A stretch of DNA of 64,000 nucleotides from Panicum virgatum (lineage: Eukaryota; Streptophyta; Magnoliopsida; Poales; Poaceae), in assembly GCF_016808335.1 (NCBI RefSeq), contig NC_053137.1:13075798-13139797 (forward strand), read 5' to 3'. The position numbers and the translations under genes were made by a program. The number at the start of each line of letters is the position of its first letter. Position 1 is the stretch's first letter. Of the stretch, positions 35,920 through 45,876 are shown piece by piece. The notes under the pieces were generated by a model, which saw only the letters and a program-made list of their open reading frames with translations, was not told the DNA's origin and did not search any database.

Positions 35920-38900
35920 TGTGAGAACCGCCCAATTTGATACTATTTTAAATGAACCGCCGGTCATTATCACCCAGATGAGAGTTAACACGTGCTTGCC
36001 GTAGAGCGAGCCACGTGTTATCCCACATCTAGAGACACGAATAACCGACACGTCATTCATTCAAAATAATACCAAATCCGGTAGTCCCGGTATGTGCTCC
36101 AACATACGCCCAGGATCAGCATATGCACATACCGTATACAATCGAATACATAGCCAACAATCCACAAAGTGCAGTTATATAAAAACCAGAGTTCGAGACT
36201 TAATATTACAAGTTCAACATAGGTGGGTTTAAAGCTTCACTTTACAAGCCTTGGGCTCACGCGAGTCATATTAAACAGAGATTTAGAGCTTATTGAAAAT
36301 ACATGCTCTCCCGAAGCTCAGCTACGATAAAACCTACTTAAGATGATGATGCCTTGCTCAAGGACATCACCACAGCAGCAACAGCCTACTCTTCCCCCGC
36401 ATTAGGATCAGCGGGGTAGAAATGGCCGAACACCACTTCTGGCTCACCTGCAACTAGGTTTAGAAAGCACCCTGAGTACAAAAGGTACTCCGCAAGACTT
36501 ACGCGATTAAATAAACAAGGATCATGCAAAGGCTCAAAGAAAAGCTTTAAGTTAAGTAATTATTGCATAAGCATGAGCTCTTTACACTACCACCTAGCAG
36601 AATTAATTAATCTTGCCCAACCCCAAACAATTTTAGTTGATTAAGAGAGTAAAATACTAAACAATAGATCATTAACAAGACATGATTCCAAAACCAACAA
36701 TACCGAAACTCTCTAAGAGGAATTCGGCGAACCAAGAGCTTGCTCATATCCGAGAGCGCGGCAATTCGAATTGATTTAACCTTGCAAGGGTGTACTACTT
36801 TACCCACACGACGCGAGGACCATGCGACTCACCCAACCGATCACGCCGGGCAAGGGGGTACTCACGTCAACCGTTCCCAACAAGGCTCGATCATTGAACC
36901 TCACACCTAGCTTACGAGTAGAGACTTAGTTCCACCAGGGACATCTCTAAACTTTCCTACACATAAGTCCACCTGGGGACACACTAAGCCTCTCTGCATA
37001 GCCTGTAGCCACGTAGCTAGGACTGCACATCAATGATCAAGTCAAAGAAGGTAATTGGCTCATCCGTTCCATTATATTGGATATGTGGTAGCACGGAAAG
37101 GTGCTCAAGGCCGATGGCATCCACTCGGTCCTTAATCGATCCAAGCGGACTATGCCCATGTGACTTCATTCTCTAGGCCCTACCATTCCGCTCGAACCTC
37201 GCTACTACACTCCACTTATCCCAGCTTCCCAAGTGCGATCAAGGATGGATGGTAAATGTGATACTCTAACCCAATCCTTTCTTGCAAGTTATACAAGTAT
37301 TCAAAGCAAAACTAAGCATCTAGTCAAATTAAGTTATTAGCTGACTAACACGTGGCAAGGACATGGTTAAACAATTCAAGGATGGCTAGTGCATCAAAGT
37401 AGGTACAAGGATGCAATACATAGATAATATATAACCCAACAGTACCCGATGAGATAGCTAACTAAATCAGATTAAATAGGTGCAAGGAAAATGCTTAGCT
37501 GCTTGCCTGGGTTAACTTCCGGCTCGACCACGAACGGGACTCCAAGCTCCGGCTCAACGGACTCGACGGGTTCCCCGGGTTCGCTCTCCGACGGTCCGGT
37601 CACTAAAATGCATGAATGCGATGCAAGAATTAAGGAATGAACTAAACAGCAAGCATAAATCATGAAACAATTTGAGCATGCAGAGGACATCACAAAGAAC
37701 TCATGAAAATTGGTTTTGCAGCAAAAGCATTTTCCTACATTTAATCATAAATATAACAGTTTTCAGCCACTTTAAACAAAGTAAAACAGAAAAGGAATGC
37801 AAACTCAACTAAACAAATCCAACAAAATTATCATGGAAACTAGAAAGGAACACAAAGCTAACAAAACTGGTTTTGCCATTTTATCACTTTCCTGCAAAAA
37901 AATTCCACAATAAACCATATTTTGGACAGCAAGCACAAAATCGAAATAAAACCCTAACCAACAGCAAGTAATCATGTGAACAACCTGCACCACTGGAAAC
38001 TACACCTCACAAGGAGTCTAACAAAATTTGGTTTGACATTTTTCTAGCAGTACACAAATAACCAAGCAATAAACTCACTTTTGCAAGATAAATCTATAGA
38101 TAAATCTACAACAAAGTAACATGCAAAACAATATTTTTCCTAGGTAGATCTCAGCTAGAGGAACTCAACAAAACAAGTTTCACAATTTTTGGAGCTATAC
38201 ATGAATTTCTATGAATTTTGGAAGATTGCAGAAATATGGAACCTAAGAAACCCTAGCTAAAACGCTAGGTACACCCGAGGTAGCCACCCCGGCCACCGAC
38301 AGGTGGGCCCAGGGAGCCGGGCGGCACCACCAGGCCGGGTCAAGGCCGAAGCCTGCCTTGACCCCGCGCCTGGGCGCGCCCACGCGCGCGCGTGCGCGGC
38401 GCGGTGGCGCCGGCGGACGGCGGCGCGGCGGGGCGAGGCTGGAGGAGCTCGGGGCGAGGGCGCATGGCGTGCCCTAGGTGACGGCGAAGCTCACCGGCGG
38501 CGATGCGGGCGAGGAGCGGCGGCGGACCGGTGGCGCGACGAGCAGAGGCGGCGGCGGGCGGAGGCGCTCGTCGCCGGCCCTGCAGGGGAGGGGAAGGGGC
38601 CGGGTTAGGGGTGGAACGGGTCGAGGGAAGCGAGGAGACGCTCCACCCGCGAAGAATCGACTAGGGACTCACTGTGAGCGGCGAATCGGCGGCGAGGAGG
38701 GAGCTCGGGGCGGCGGCGTCAATGGAGGAGGGGGCTAGGGTTTGGGTTGGAAGGGAACGGGGTCGACCGGGCGCGGATAAGGGCGTGGGGGAGGACGACC
38801 GTGGCACGGGACGCGAAGATGGCCGGCACGTGGCGCGGCTCACGAGGATGGCCGGCGGCGGCGACGCGTGCCGCGGCGCGCGGGAGAAAACAGAGAAGGA

Positions 38901-38946
38901 GAGGGAAGGGGCTGACAGGTGGGGCCCGGCGGAGGATTTTATTTTC
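35920..38946 (-). repeat. Element B 5' LTR, reverse, lacking first 33 bp
   Basis: Aligns with 27502-30528 at a constant offset. It stops in ATTTTATTTTC, and the remaining 33 bp ending TGTGACA are replaced by element A PBS sequence. At 36980 it has C where the 3' LTR has T; the forward B LTR (56428-59485) shares the C form. Confidence 0.9.
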
Positions 38947-38950
38947 CAGC

Positions 38951-38962
38951 TGGCATCAGAGC
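38951..38962 (+). promoter_or_regulatory. Primer-binding site of element A, variant
   Basis: TGGCATCAGAGC, one transition from the initiator-Met tRNA complement TGGTATCAGAGC. The reverse copy at 56393-56404 has the same C. PBS remnants attached to the inverted LTRs at 4821-4829 and 45835-45843 have the canonical T. Confidence 0.7.
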
Positions 38963-40002
38963 TCTAAATTGCACTGGGGTGACTACCTTGCAACGATTTC
39001 GGGTTTTCGAAAAGTTGACGCTAGATGCGCTAAGGAATAGAATAGATAGTTCGTATGCCCTAATTATGTTTTATATAAGTTAGGTGGCAACTAAGTATCT
39101 ATTTTATTCCAGCACTTCCAGCTTTTACTTTTTGTTAAACCTTATTTCGGTAACGACGCACCTACGCTAAGTTAAGCAAGGTAAGCATTCTGGTAGTCCT
39201 TAGAATAGCCCACGTGTTTCATACGTGCGCGGGTCCCGTATGTTGAGCATACGAGGAGGTGATAAGGCTCAATTCAAATGAGCCTGTCGCTATCTGCCGC
39301 CTGATATGGAGTGCGGATTTCATGTCGTGTGATTGTGATCACGGCCATTTCGTAAGGCAATGTTACGAGATGTAAACCTGTCATGCGGTTGGCCATGACC
39401 GTGACCCTTGGGACACGTCTACCCTTGGATGTCCCGTAAGGCGAGTGTACGGGAAGTGAATACGTTGTTATGACGTATGCAGCGCTGCCCATTCAGCGTC
39501 GAACGTCTGGGTGCCATCTCTATAGTGGATGGTAATGTATGTGTAAATATGTGGGAAACTGCATATGCGTTACCCGTGTGGCGTAGGACACATGGGGGCC
39601 GTTCGTGTGTGCTGGCACGAAGGGTCCAGAAATGGATATTTATATCTGTCTCTGTGTTCTTCTGCAGGAAACTAACTCCGTAAGCGCGTTATAAAATCCT
39701 TGATCGTAGGAACGACTAGTCTATATATAGGGAGAGAACGTAATTGTGCCACCGATTGCTCTCGTATACCATATTTTGGTACTTGTTTGGGTGAGATACG
39801 CTAGAACGTGGCATGCATCTTGCATCTTGCATTCCTGAGTTGTTGTTTATTTTTGTTACCTTCGGTTGCGCTTCACAAAAATTTATTTGGATCACCATGT
39901 TTTTACTGTGTGTTCTTAAAAATTTATTTGTGTTGCGTTGCCAAGTTTAAACCTGTTTCTTTTGAAAACTGTCACTTACGTCAGCGCTATGTGTTCTTAC
40001 AG
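38963..40002 (+). other. Element A leader with splice donor and ORF0 acceptor
   Basis: About 1.04 kb of untranslated leader. A strong donor, CAAG/GTAAGC, has GT at 39181. The acceptor GTTCTTACAG ends at 40002, so the predicted 822-bp intron ends exactly before the ORF0 ATG. Using the later acceptor at 41451 instead would remove ORF0 and deliver gag-pol. Short ORFs (60-72 codons) here lack recognisable features. Confidence 0.6.
39722..39729 (+). promoter_or_regulatory. Internal TATA-box candidate upstream of ORF0
   Basis: TATATATA followed by GGGAGAG, in a context resembling a plant core promoter, 274 bp before the ORF0 ATG and far from the LTR. Copies: 22738-22745 and 55626-55633 on the minus strand. 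It could give an ORF0 or gag-pol transcript independent of the LTR. The evidence is motif only, and it lies inside the predicted intron. Confidence 0.35.
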
Positions 40003-40839
40003 ATGGCTAGCTTCACGCACGTGATCGTGGACGCTGAGGGTTGGGCGCATTCCAGTGCCCTCCACACCGGCCACTTTCCTCGTCTGCTGTGGCAGATGCT
40101 CAGGGCGTTTGACTACACTGAGCCCCCACAGTACTCCGGACACGAGTCTAGTTTGCTGGGCACCGAGCGCTGTCAGATGATCGTGAAGATTCCTGCTTGC
40201 CCCGCTCGCTTGGACTGGGACTCGTGGCAGCTCACTGTCTATGGTAGGAAGCTGGCAGACTCCTGGGAGATTGCAGCTAGGAGGGCCATTGAGGAGTTCT
40301 CAGAGAAGCATAATGCAGAGGTGATAGATACTCCTTACAGTGTGTTTCCTCTGAAGGATGAGACCACTCAGGCCTATGCAGATCGGGTTAACCGCAACCT
40401 GAACATCATGATGCCCGACTACAGCGTCAGGACAGCACTCTCGTTCAGCTACTCCTCAGCTTTGAGCAACATGTATGAGCAGCTTCGTGAGGAGAATGCG
40501 ATATGCAGGAGCAAGGCTCGAGAGGCTCACCTCCATGAGCAGCACATGCTTGGTACCCAGGACAAGATCAAGACCCTGAAGGCCAAGTCTAGAGCAAGGA
40601 AGATCAGGATTCAGGAGTTGCAGGAGGAGTTAGAGAACAGGACTCAGATGGTGCAGCACCTTGAGGGGCAGCTTCAGCAGGCCCAGGAGTGGATTGAGGA
40701 TGCCCAGGCTCAGGTGCAGGCAGCAGCAGAGATGGAGGCTGATGCAGCAGAGGAGGAGCCAGAAGAAGAAGAAGAGGAAGAGGACCCTGAGGAGATCGAG
40801 GGAGTGTCTGGAGTCGAGTCGGGACCAGGGACTCCGTGA
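40003..40839 (+). CDS. ORF0 of element A, complete (278 aa)
   Basis: Start at ATG 40003 directly after TTCTTACAG; an upstream in-frame Met (39808) would add 65 residues that look like intron. The protein has a Trp-rich N-terminal part (1-130), a central link with MMPDYSVRTA at about 136-145, a coiled coil of about 90 residues with regular Leu/Ile heptads (including IRIQELQEELENRTQM), and a Glu/Asp tail before GVESGPGTP. No membrane segment or signal peptide is seen. It stands 612 bp upstream of gag in the same direction. ORF0 proteins of grass elements have no established role; a particle or RNP accessory is a guess. Confidence 0.8.
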   Translation: MASFTHVIVDAEGWAHSSALHTGHFPRLLWQMLRAFDYTEPPQYSGHESSLLGTERCQMIVKIPACPARLDWDSWQLTVYGRKLADSWEIAARRAIEEFSEKHNAEVIDTPYSVFPLKDETTQAYADRVNRNLNIMMPDYSVRTALSFSYSSALSNMYEQLREENAICRSKAREAHLHEQHMLGTQDKIKTLKAKSRARKIRIQELQEELENRTQMVQHLEGQLQQAQEWIEDAQAQVQAAAEMEADAAEEEPEEEEEEEDPEEIEGVSGVESGPGTP

Positions 40840-41421
40840 GGATGTGGATGGATAGTGTTGATTCTCCCCTTGCAGTGTAGCCTTACTGTAGGATAGTTGG
40901 GTAGGATGACCAACATAGAGCTTTAGGCTAACCTTGGGTTGAGAATTCTTTTGTGGCTCAGTAGTTCGAGTCATGTAGGATAACCCTCCTAGTGTGGTGT
41001 GTAGCCGGGTCGTGTAAGACCCCGTAGTGGTGTGTTGTAGGGTCGTTTGTGAACCCTTCTCCCATGTTAGTTTGTTACCGTAGCACGGCTTGGTTTGTAC
41101 TGAACCTTGTTCCAGCTGAAGCAGCGTGGCTGCTTAATGTAAATTTTACTTCCGTAATGATCTTTTCTGTCAGTGTGTGAATTTTCAGATTTGAGTTGTG
41201 TTTGGATCGTCTTCGAATCTGAAACATTGTTGAGCGAGGTTCAGTTTTGCATACGTTAGAGCTACGTTGGACGAAACTTGTTGTGTTGATGCATTTTCAA
41301 CCAAAGCAAGTAAATTTTAATTCCCTTGGTGAACCATCTCGCGAGAGAAATGATTCATGCCGTGTGTTCATATTATATATGCACATTCTTTACTTGCATG
41401 GATTAGTCTTGCTAGCGAAAT

Positions 41422-41451
41422 GGCTAACCAGGGGAATGATTCTTTTTGCAG
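41422..41451 (+). promoter_or_regulatory. Splice acceptor abutting gag-pol ATG
   Basis: CTAAC branch-point match at 41423-41427, then TTCTTTTTGCAG ending at 41451 and the ATG at 41452. The spacing of about 25 nt from branch point to AG fits plant introns. The same bases occur before every A gag-pol start in the window. Confidence 0.55.
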
Positions 41452-44400
41452 ATGGGTGATAATCATGACAATGACAATCACGAGGCACTGCCCCAACAAC
41501 CTCCCTCTTTGGCTCAAGCTGTTGCAGCTCTTATCGCGGATCGCAATGAGCAGACTGAGCTAATAAGGCAACTGGTGCAATCCCAAGTCAATGCCGGCAG
41601 AGGTCGACATGCTCCCCCGCTAGCACCAGCAGAAACTGACTATGTCGGTTTTCTGGCCACCCAGCCACCTCTGTTCCATAAGGCCGATGATCCCCTTGAG
41701 GCTGATGCCTGGATTCGCACCATTGAGGATAAGTTCAGCATCCTCAATTGCACAGAGATGGACAAGGCCGCCTTTGCAGCGCAACAGCTGCGGGGACCTG
41801 CGAAAATATGGTGGGTCAATCACAAGGCTCTACTTCCCGCTGGTACACGTCTCATTTGGGATGAGTTTGTGGCAGCGTTTAAAGCTCATCACATCCCTAC
41901 CAGTTTGATGAGGAGAAAGATGGCAGAGTTCCTAGCTCTGAAGCAAGGGACTAACACCGTGCTGCAATATGCTCAAACCTTCAATCAGCTATCTCAGTAC
42001 GGCGGTTTTCATGTGGATACTGATGAGAAGAAGCAGGATTGCTTCAGAAGGGGACTCAGCACAAAGCTTCAGGACAAGCTAGCCCTCACCACATGCAACA
42101 ACTTTACCGATCTGGTTAATAAGGCCATCACGCAGGAAGATGCCACACTGGCACACAAAGCTGATAAGAAGAGAAAAGCACCTGCTGGATCCTCCAGCAA
42201 TGCACCCCAGAGGTACAAGCTGGTTCAGACAGGGAATCAGCAGGCTTCAAACCGTCCTCCACAGCAGGGCCGTTGGGTCGCTAGGCCACCCCAGCAACAG
42301 CAGCCGTGGGTACCTCGTTTCCCGACACAGCAGCAGAGGCCGCTAATGCTACAAGCTCCACGCCCCAACAACTACCCTTGTTACAATTGTGGTAACCTGG
42401 GGCACTTTGCACGAGACTGCCGTCTGCCACCTCGGCAGAACATCTACAAGACTCCAGCACTGAGTCAAGGTTCCAGCCAGAAGGATCAGAAGAAGAAGGT
42501 TGTACCTGCTAAGACTGGTCGTGTGAACTACACTACTCTGGAGGAAATCCCGGAGGGCACTCAAGTGATGGCGGGTACGTTCTCCGTTAATCACTGCCCC
42601 GTTACTGTGTTATTTGATTCGGGAGCATCTCATAACTTTATCAGTGAAGCATGTGTGGCACGACTTCACTTACAAGTAACATGCCTAGAGAAACCCTATA
42701 TTATTCAGACACCTGGCAATCGATTAAATGCTGGCCAAGTAGTTCGAAATGTTTCCCTTAGCTTGGGTGGGAAAAATTTTCCACTCACTCCCATTGTCCT
42801 TCCAAGCCAGGGGATAGATATCATACTTGGAATGAATTGGATGAAGAAGCATGGCGTTATTATCAATACATCTTCTCGTGTTCTTCAGTTCAACTCTTCC
42901 ATGTATGGTTCTATGGAAATTCATCTTTCCCAGCATGCAATTCCAGCCACTGTCATATACCATCTTGAGGGGAAAATCCTAGAGGTAATTCCAGTGGTTT
43001 GTGAATACCCCGATGTGTTTCCGGAGGACTTGCCAGGCATGCCTCCCGATCGGGATATTGAGTTTGTCATTGAGTTACAGCCTGGCACAGCGCCCATATC
43101 TCGAAGGCCATATAGAATGACTCCCAGTGAGTTAGCTGAATTAAAAATCCAGTTACAAGAGTTGCTGGATAAAGGCTATATCCGACCGAGCACCTCACCT
43201 TGGGGTTGCCCGGCTTTGTTCGTGAAGAAGAAAGATCACGGGCTGAGGCTATGTGTGGATTACCGACCTTTGAATGCAGTGACCATCAAAAACAAATATC
43301 CACTTCCTCGTATTGATATTCTTTTTGATCAACTAGCCGGAGCTAAGGTATTCTCAAAAATAGACCTACGATCTGGTTATCATCAAATCAAAATCAGACC
43401 GGTGGATATACCAAAAACAGCTTTCTCTACTCGTTATGGTTTATACGAGTATTTGGTGATGTCCTTCGGGTTAACTAATGCTCCCGCTTATTTCATGTAC
43501 CTCATGAATTCTGTATTTATGCCGGAGTTAGACAAGTTCGTCGTGGTCTTCATTGATGATATCTTGATCTACTCCAAGAATGAGGAAGAACATGCTCATC
43601 ATCTTCACATAGTACTTCAGCGTCTGAGAGAGCACCAGCTTTATGCCAAATTCAGCAAGTGTGACTTCTGGCTGAAGGAAGTGCCATTCCTCGGTCATGT
43701 CATATCTGCTGAAGGTATCTCTGTGGATCCCAGTAAAGTACAGGATGTACTCGATTGGGAAGCCCCCACTTCAGTTCCTGAAATCCGCAGTTTCTTGGGT
43801 TTAGCTGGGTATTATCGTCGGTTTATTCCAGAATTCTCCAGAATTGCGAAGCCAATGACTGAACTTCTGAAAAAGGGTGTTAAATTCTATTGGAGTATTC
43901 AATGTGAGGAAGCTTTCCAGAAATTGAAGACACTTCTCACTTCTGCTCCAATCTTGGCCCAGCCTGATACTACAAAACCATTTGATGTCTACTGTGATGC
44001 CTCAGGCACAGGACTTGGCTGTGTTCTGATGCAGGAGAACCGAGTGATTGCTTATGCATCTCGATCGCTCAAGCGTCACGAAGAAAACTATCCCACTCAT
44101 GATCTTGAATTAGCAGCTGTGGTCCATTCACTGAAGATCTGGCGACACTATCTTTTAGGTTCATTGTGCAACATCTATACCGATCACAAGAGTCTCAAAT
44201 ATCTGTTCACTCAAGCTGATTTGAACATGCGTCAAAGAAGATGGCTTGAGTTGATTAAAGATTATGAGCTCGAAGTGCATTATCATCCTGGCAAGGCAAA
44301 TGTAGTTGCCGATGCGCTAAGTCGCAAAGCTCACTGTCATTGCCTCTCAGCTATACCATTAAGCGAATCTCTTTGCTTTGAAATGGAAAAGCTGAATTTA

Positions 44401-45876
44401 AGTATTGTACCACATGGCACATTGGCTCATTTAGAGCTTACTCCTACTTTTCGTGATCTCATCATAGCGGCACAAAAGCAAGATAAGGGGGTGAAGGAAA
44501 TTCAGAGAAGGCTATTAGAAGGAGACCCTAAAGTGAATTGCTTCCACCAGGATGCTGAGAATGTGTTATGGTTCAAGAACCGACTAGTGGTGCCTAAAAA
44601 TTTTGAGCTTAGAAAACAGATCCTTGATGAAGCCCATACTTCACGACTATCAATTCATCCGGGTAGCAACAAGATGTACCAAGACCTGAAGCAACGATTT
44701 TGGTGGACTCGGATGAAAAGGGAAATAGCCAAGTATGTGTCGGAGTGTGATATCTGTCGGAGGGTTAAAGCCAGTCATCTCAGACCAGCTGGGACTCTCC
44801 AACCCTTGAATATTCCAGAATGGAAATGGGAAGATATAAGTATGGATTTCATCGTCGGCTTACCTCGAACTCAAAAGGGTTATGACTCTATTTGGGTTGT
44901 GGTCGACAGGCTAACCAAATCAGCACATTTTCTTCCAGTCAGTACTCGTTATTCCACAAAAAGATATGCTGAGTTATATGTTGAGCGTATCTTAAGCCTG
45001 CATGGTATACCCAAGACTATCATCTCTGATCGTGGTAGCCAATTCACTGCTCGCTTTTGGGAACAATTGCATACTTGCTTAGGAACTCGGGTGATTCGCA
45101 GTTCTGCTTACCACCCTCAAACAGATGGCCAAACAGAGAGAATTAATCAGATTCTGGAAGATATGCTTCGTGCATGTGTCTTGACCTATCCACAGAAATG
45201 GGATCAATGCTTGCCGTTAGCTGAATTCTCTTATAACAATAGTTATCAAGAGAGCATCAAAATGGCACCATTCGAAGCACTGTACGGTCGTCGATGCCGT
45301 ACACCTCTTAATTGGTCTGAAACCGGGGAAAGAACAATCTTTGGGCCCGACATGGTTCAAGAGGCCGAAGAACAAGTCCGCCTTATCCAAGCCAACTTAA
45401 AGATTGCACAGTCCCGACAGAAGAGCTATGCGGATAAAAGAAGAGATCCACTCATCTTTAAAGTCGGTGACCATGTATATTTAAAAGTATCACCTTGGAA
45501 AGGCGTGCAAAGGTTCGGAATAAAAGGAAAGTTAGCTCCCCGCTACATCGGTCCATATCCAATTGTGGAACGATGCGGTCCTGTGGCTTATCGGTTGGAT
45601 CTTCCAGCGAATCTTTCTGCAGTTCATAACATCTTCCATGTATCGCAACTCAGAATGTGCCTTAGAGTTCCGACTGAAGCTGTGGCAAGTGACTCGATTC
45701 AATTAGAATCTGATCTCACTTATTCTGAGCATCCTATCAAGATTATTGATCGCAAGGATCGAGTTACTCGTCGCACAACCAACCGATTCTACAAAGTACA
45801 ATGGAGTAATCACTCCGAAGATGAAGCTACTTGGGATACCAGCTGTAGCAGCACCGTCCAAATTAAACCGGCTTAA
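41452..45876 (+). CDS. gag-pol: Element A gag-pol, nearly complete, chromodomain cut
   Basis: Runs from MGDNHDN through all catalytic domains with the motifs listed for the first copy (CCHC, DSGA, FIDD, YCDAS, D,D-35-E) and into the chromodomain, breaking right after DEATW at Trp1461. About 13 residues encoded by inverted PBS and LTR ([13 protein letters not shown]) follow before the stop. Roughly 80 native C-terminal residues are missing. This includes the last part of the chromodomain fold, so targeted integration would be impaired. It has the Ile form of EEIPEGT, shared only with the copy at 11347-15657. Confidence 0.9.
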   Translation: MGDNHDNDNHEALPQQPPSLAQAVAALIADRNEQTELIRQLVQSQVNAGRGRHAPPLAPAETDYVGFLATQPPLFHKADDPLEADAWIRTIEDKFSILNCTEMDKAAFAAQQLRGPAKIWWVNHKALLPAGTRLIWDEFVAAFKAHHIPTSLMRRKMAEFLALKQGTNTVLQYAQTFNQLSQYGGFHVDTDEKKQDCFRRGLSTKLQDKLALTTCNNFTDLVNKAITQEDATLAHKADKKRKAPAGSSSNAPQRYKLVQTGNQQASNRPPQQGRWVARPPQQQQPWVPRFPTQQQRPLMLQAPRPNNYPCYNCGNLGHFARDCRLPPRQNIYKTPALSQGSSQKDQKKKVVPAKTGRVNYTTLEEIPEGTQVMAGTFSVNHCPVTVLFDSGASHNFISEACVARLHLQVTCLEKPYIIQTPGNRLNAGQVVRNVSLSLGGKNFPLTPIVLPSQGIDIILGMNWMKKHGVIINTSSRVLQFNSSMYGSMEIHLSQHAIPATVIYHLEGKILEVIPVVCEYPDVFPEDLPGMPPDRDIEFVIELQPGTAPISRRPYRMTPSELAELKIQLQELLDKGYIRPSTSPWGCPALFVKKKDHGLRLCVDYRPLNAVTIKNKYPLPRIDILFDQLAGAKVFSKIDLRSGYHQIKIRPVDIPKTAFSTRYGLYEYLVMSFGLTNAPAYFMYLMNSVFMPELDKFVVVFIDDILIYSKNEEEHAHHLHIVLQRLREHQLYAKFSKCDFWLKEVPFLGHVISAEGISVDPSKVQDVLDWEAPTSVPEIRSFLGLAGYYRRFIPEFSRIAKPMTELLKKGVKFYWSIQCEEAFQKLKTLLTSAPILAQPDTTKPFDVYCDASGTGLGCVLMQENRVIAYASRSLKRHEENYPTHDLELAAVVHSLKIWRHYLLGSLCNIYTDHKSLKYLFTQADLNMRQRRWLELIKDYELEVHYHPGKANVVADALSRKAHCHCLSAIPLSESLCFEMEKLNLSIVPHGTLAHLELTPTFRDLIIAAQKQDKGVKEIQRRLLEGDPKVNCFHQDAENVLWFKNRLVVPKNFELRKQILDEAHTSRLSIHPGSNKMYQDLKQRFWWTRMKREIAKYVSECDICRRVKASHLRPAGTLQPLNIPEWKWEDISMDFIVGLPRTQKGYDSIWVVVDRLTKSAHFLPVSTRYSTKRYAELYVERILSLHGIPKTIISDRGSQFTARFWEQLHTCLGTRVIRSSAYHPQTDGQTERINQILEDMLRACVLTYPQKWDQCLPLAEFSYNNSYQESIKMAPFEALYGRRCRTPLNWSETGERTIFGPDMVQEAEEQVRLIQANLKIAQSRQKSYADKRRDPLIFKVGDHVYLKVSPWKGVQRFGIKGKLAPRYIGPYPIVERCGPVAYRLDLPANLSAVHNIFHVSQLRMCLRVPTEAVASDSIQLESDLTYSEHPIKIIDRKDRVTRRTTNRFYKVQWSNHSEDEATWDTSCSSTVQIKPA

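Larger units (their letters stand above)
27502..38946 (-). mobile_element. Element B, near full length, reverse
   Basis: LTR (27502-30561), polypurine tract, gag-pol, leader, PBS and second LTR (35920-38946), all on the minus strand. Over the aligned 3027 bp the two LTRs keep a constant offset of 8418 bp with no indels. I noticed one transition (28562 versus 36980), so the insertion is young. The 5' LTR lacks its first 33 bp, where element A interior begins. No target-site duplication can be read because both outer borders are rearranged. Confidence 0.9.
38947..45835 (+). mobile_element. Element A interior, forward, truncated in chromodomain
   Basis: Starts exactly at the PBS (CAGCTGGCATCAGAGC) but has a reversed B LTR instead of its own 5' LTR. 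It includes the leader, ORF0 and gag-pol. It ends in the chromodomain at about 45834, with 2 bp (GA) shared with the inverted PBS/LTR that follows. About 150 bp of interior, including the polypurine tract, is missing. It forms the left inner arm of the large palindrome. Confidence 0.9.

Noticed and set aside
38303..38967. Gly/Arg-rich ORFs in the GC-rich part of LTR B
   Set aside because: Antisense to the LTR transcription direction and overlapping in several frames; no domain or conservation signal.
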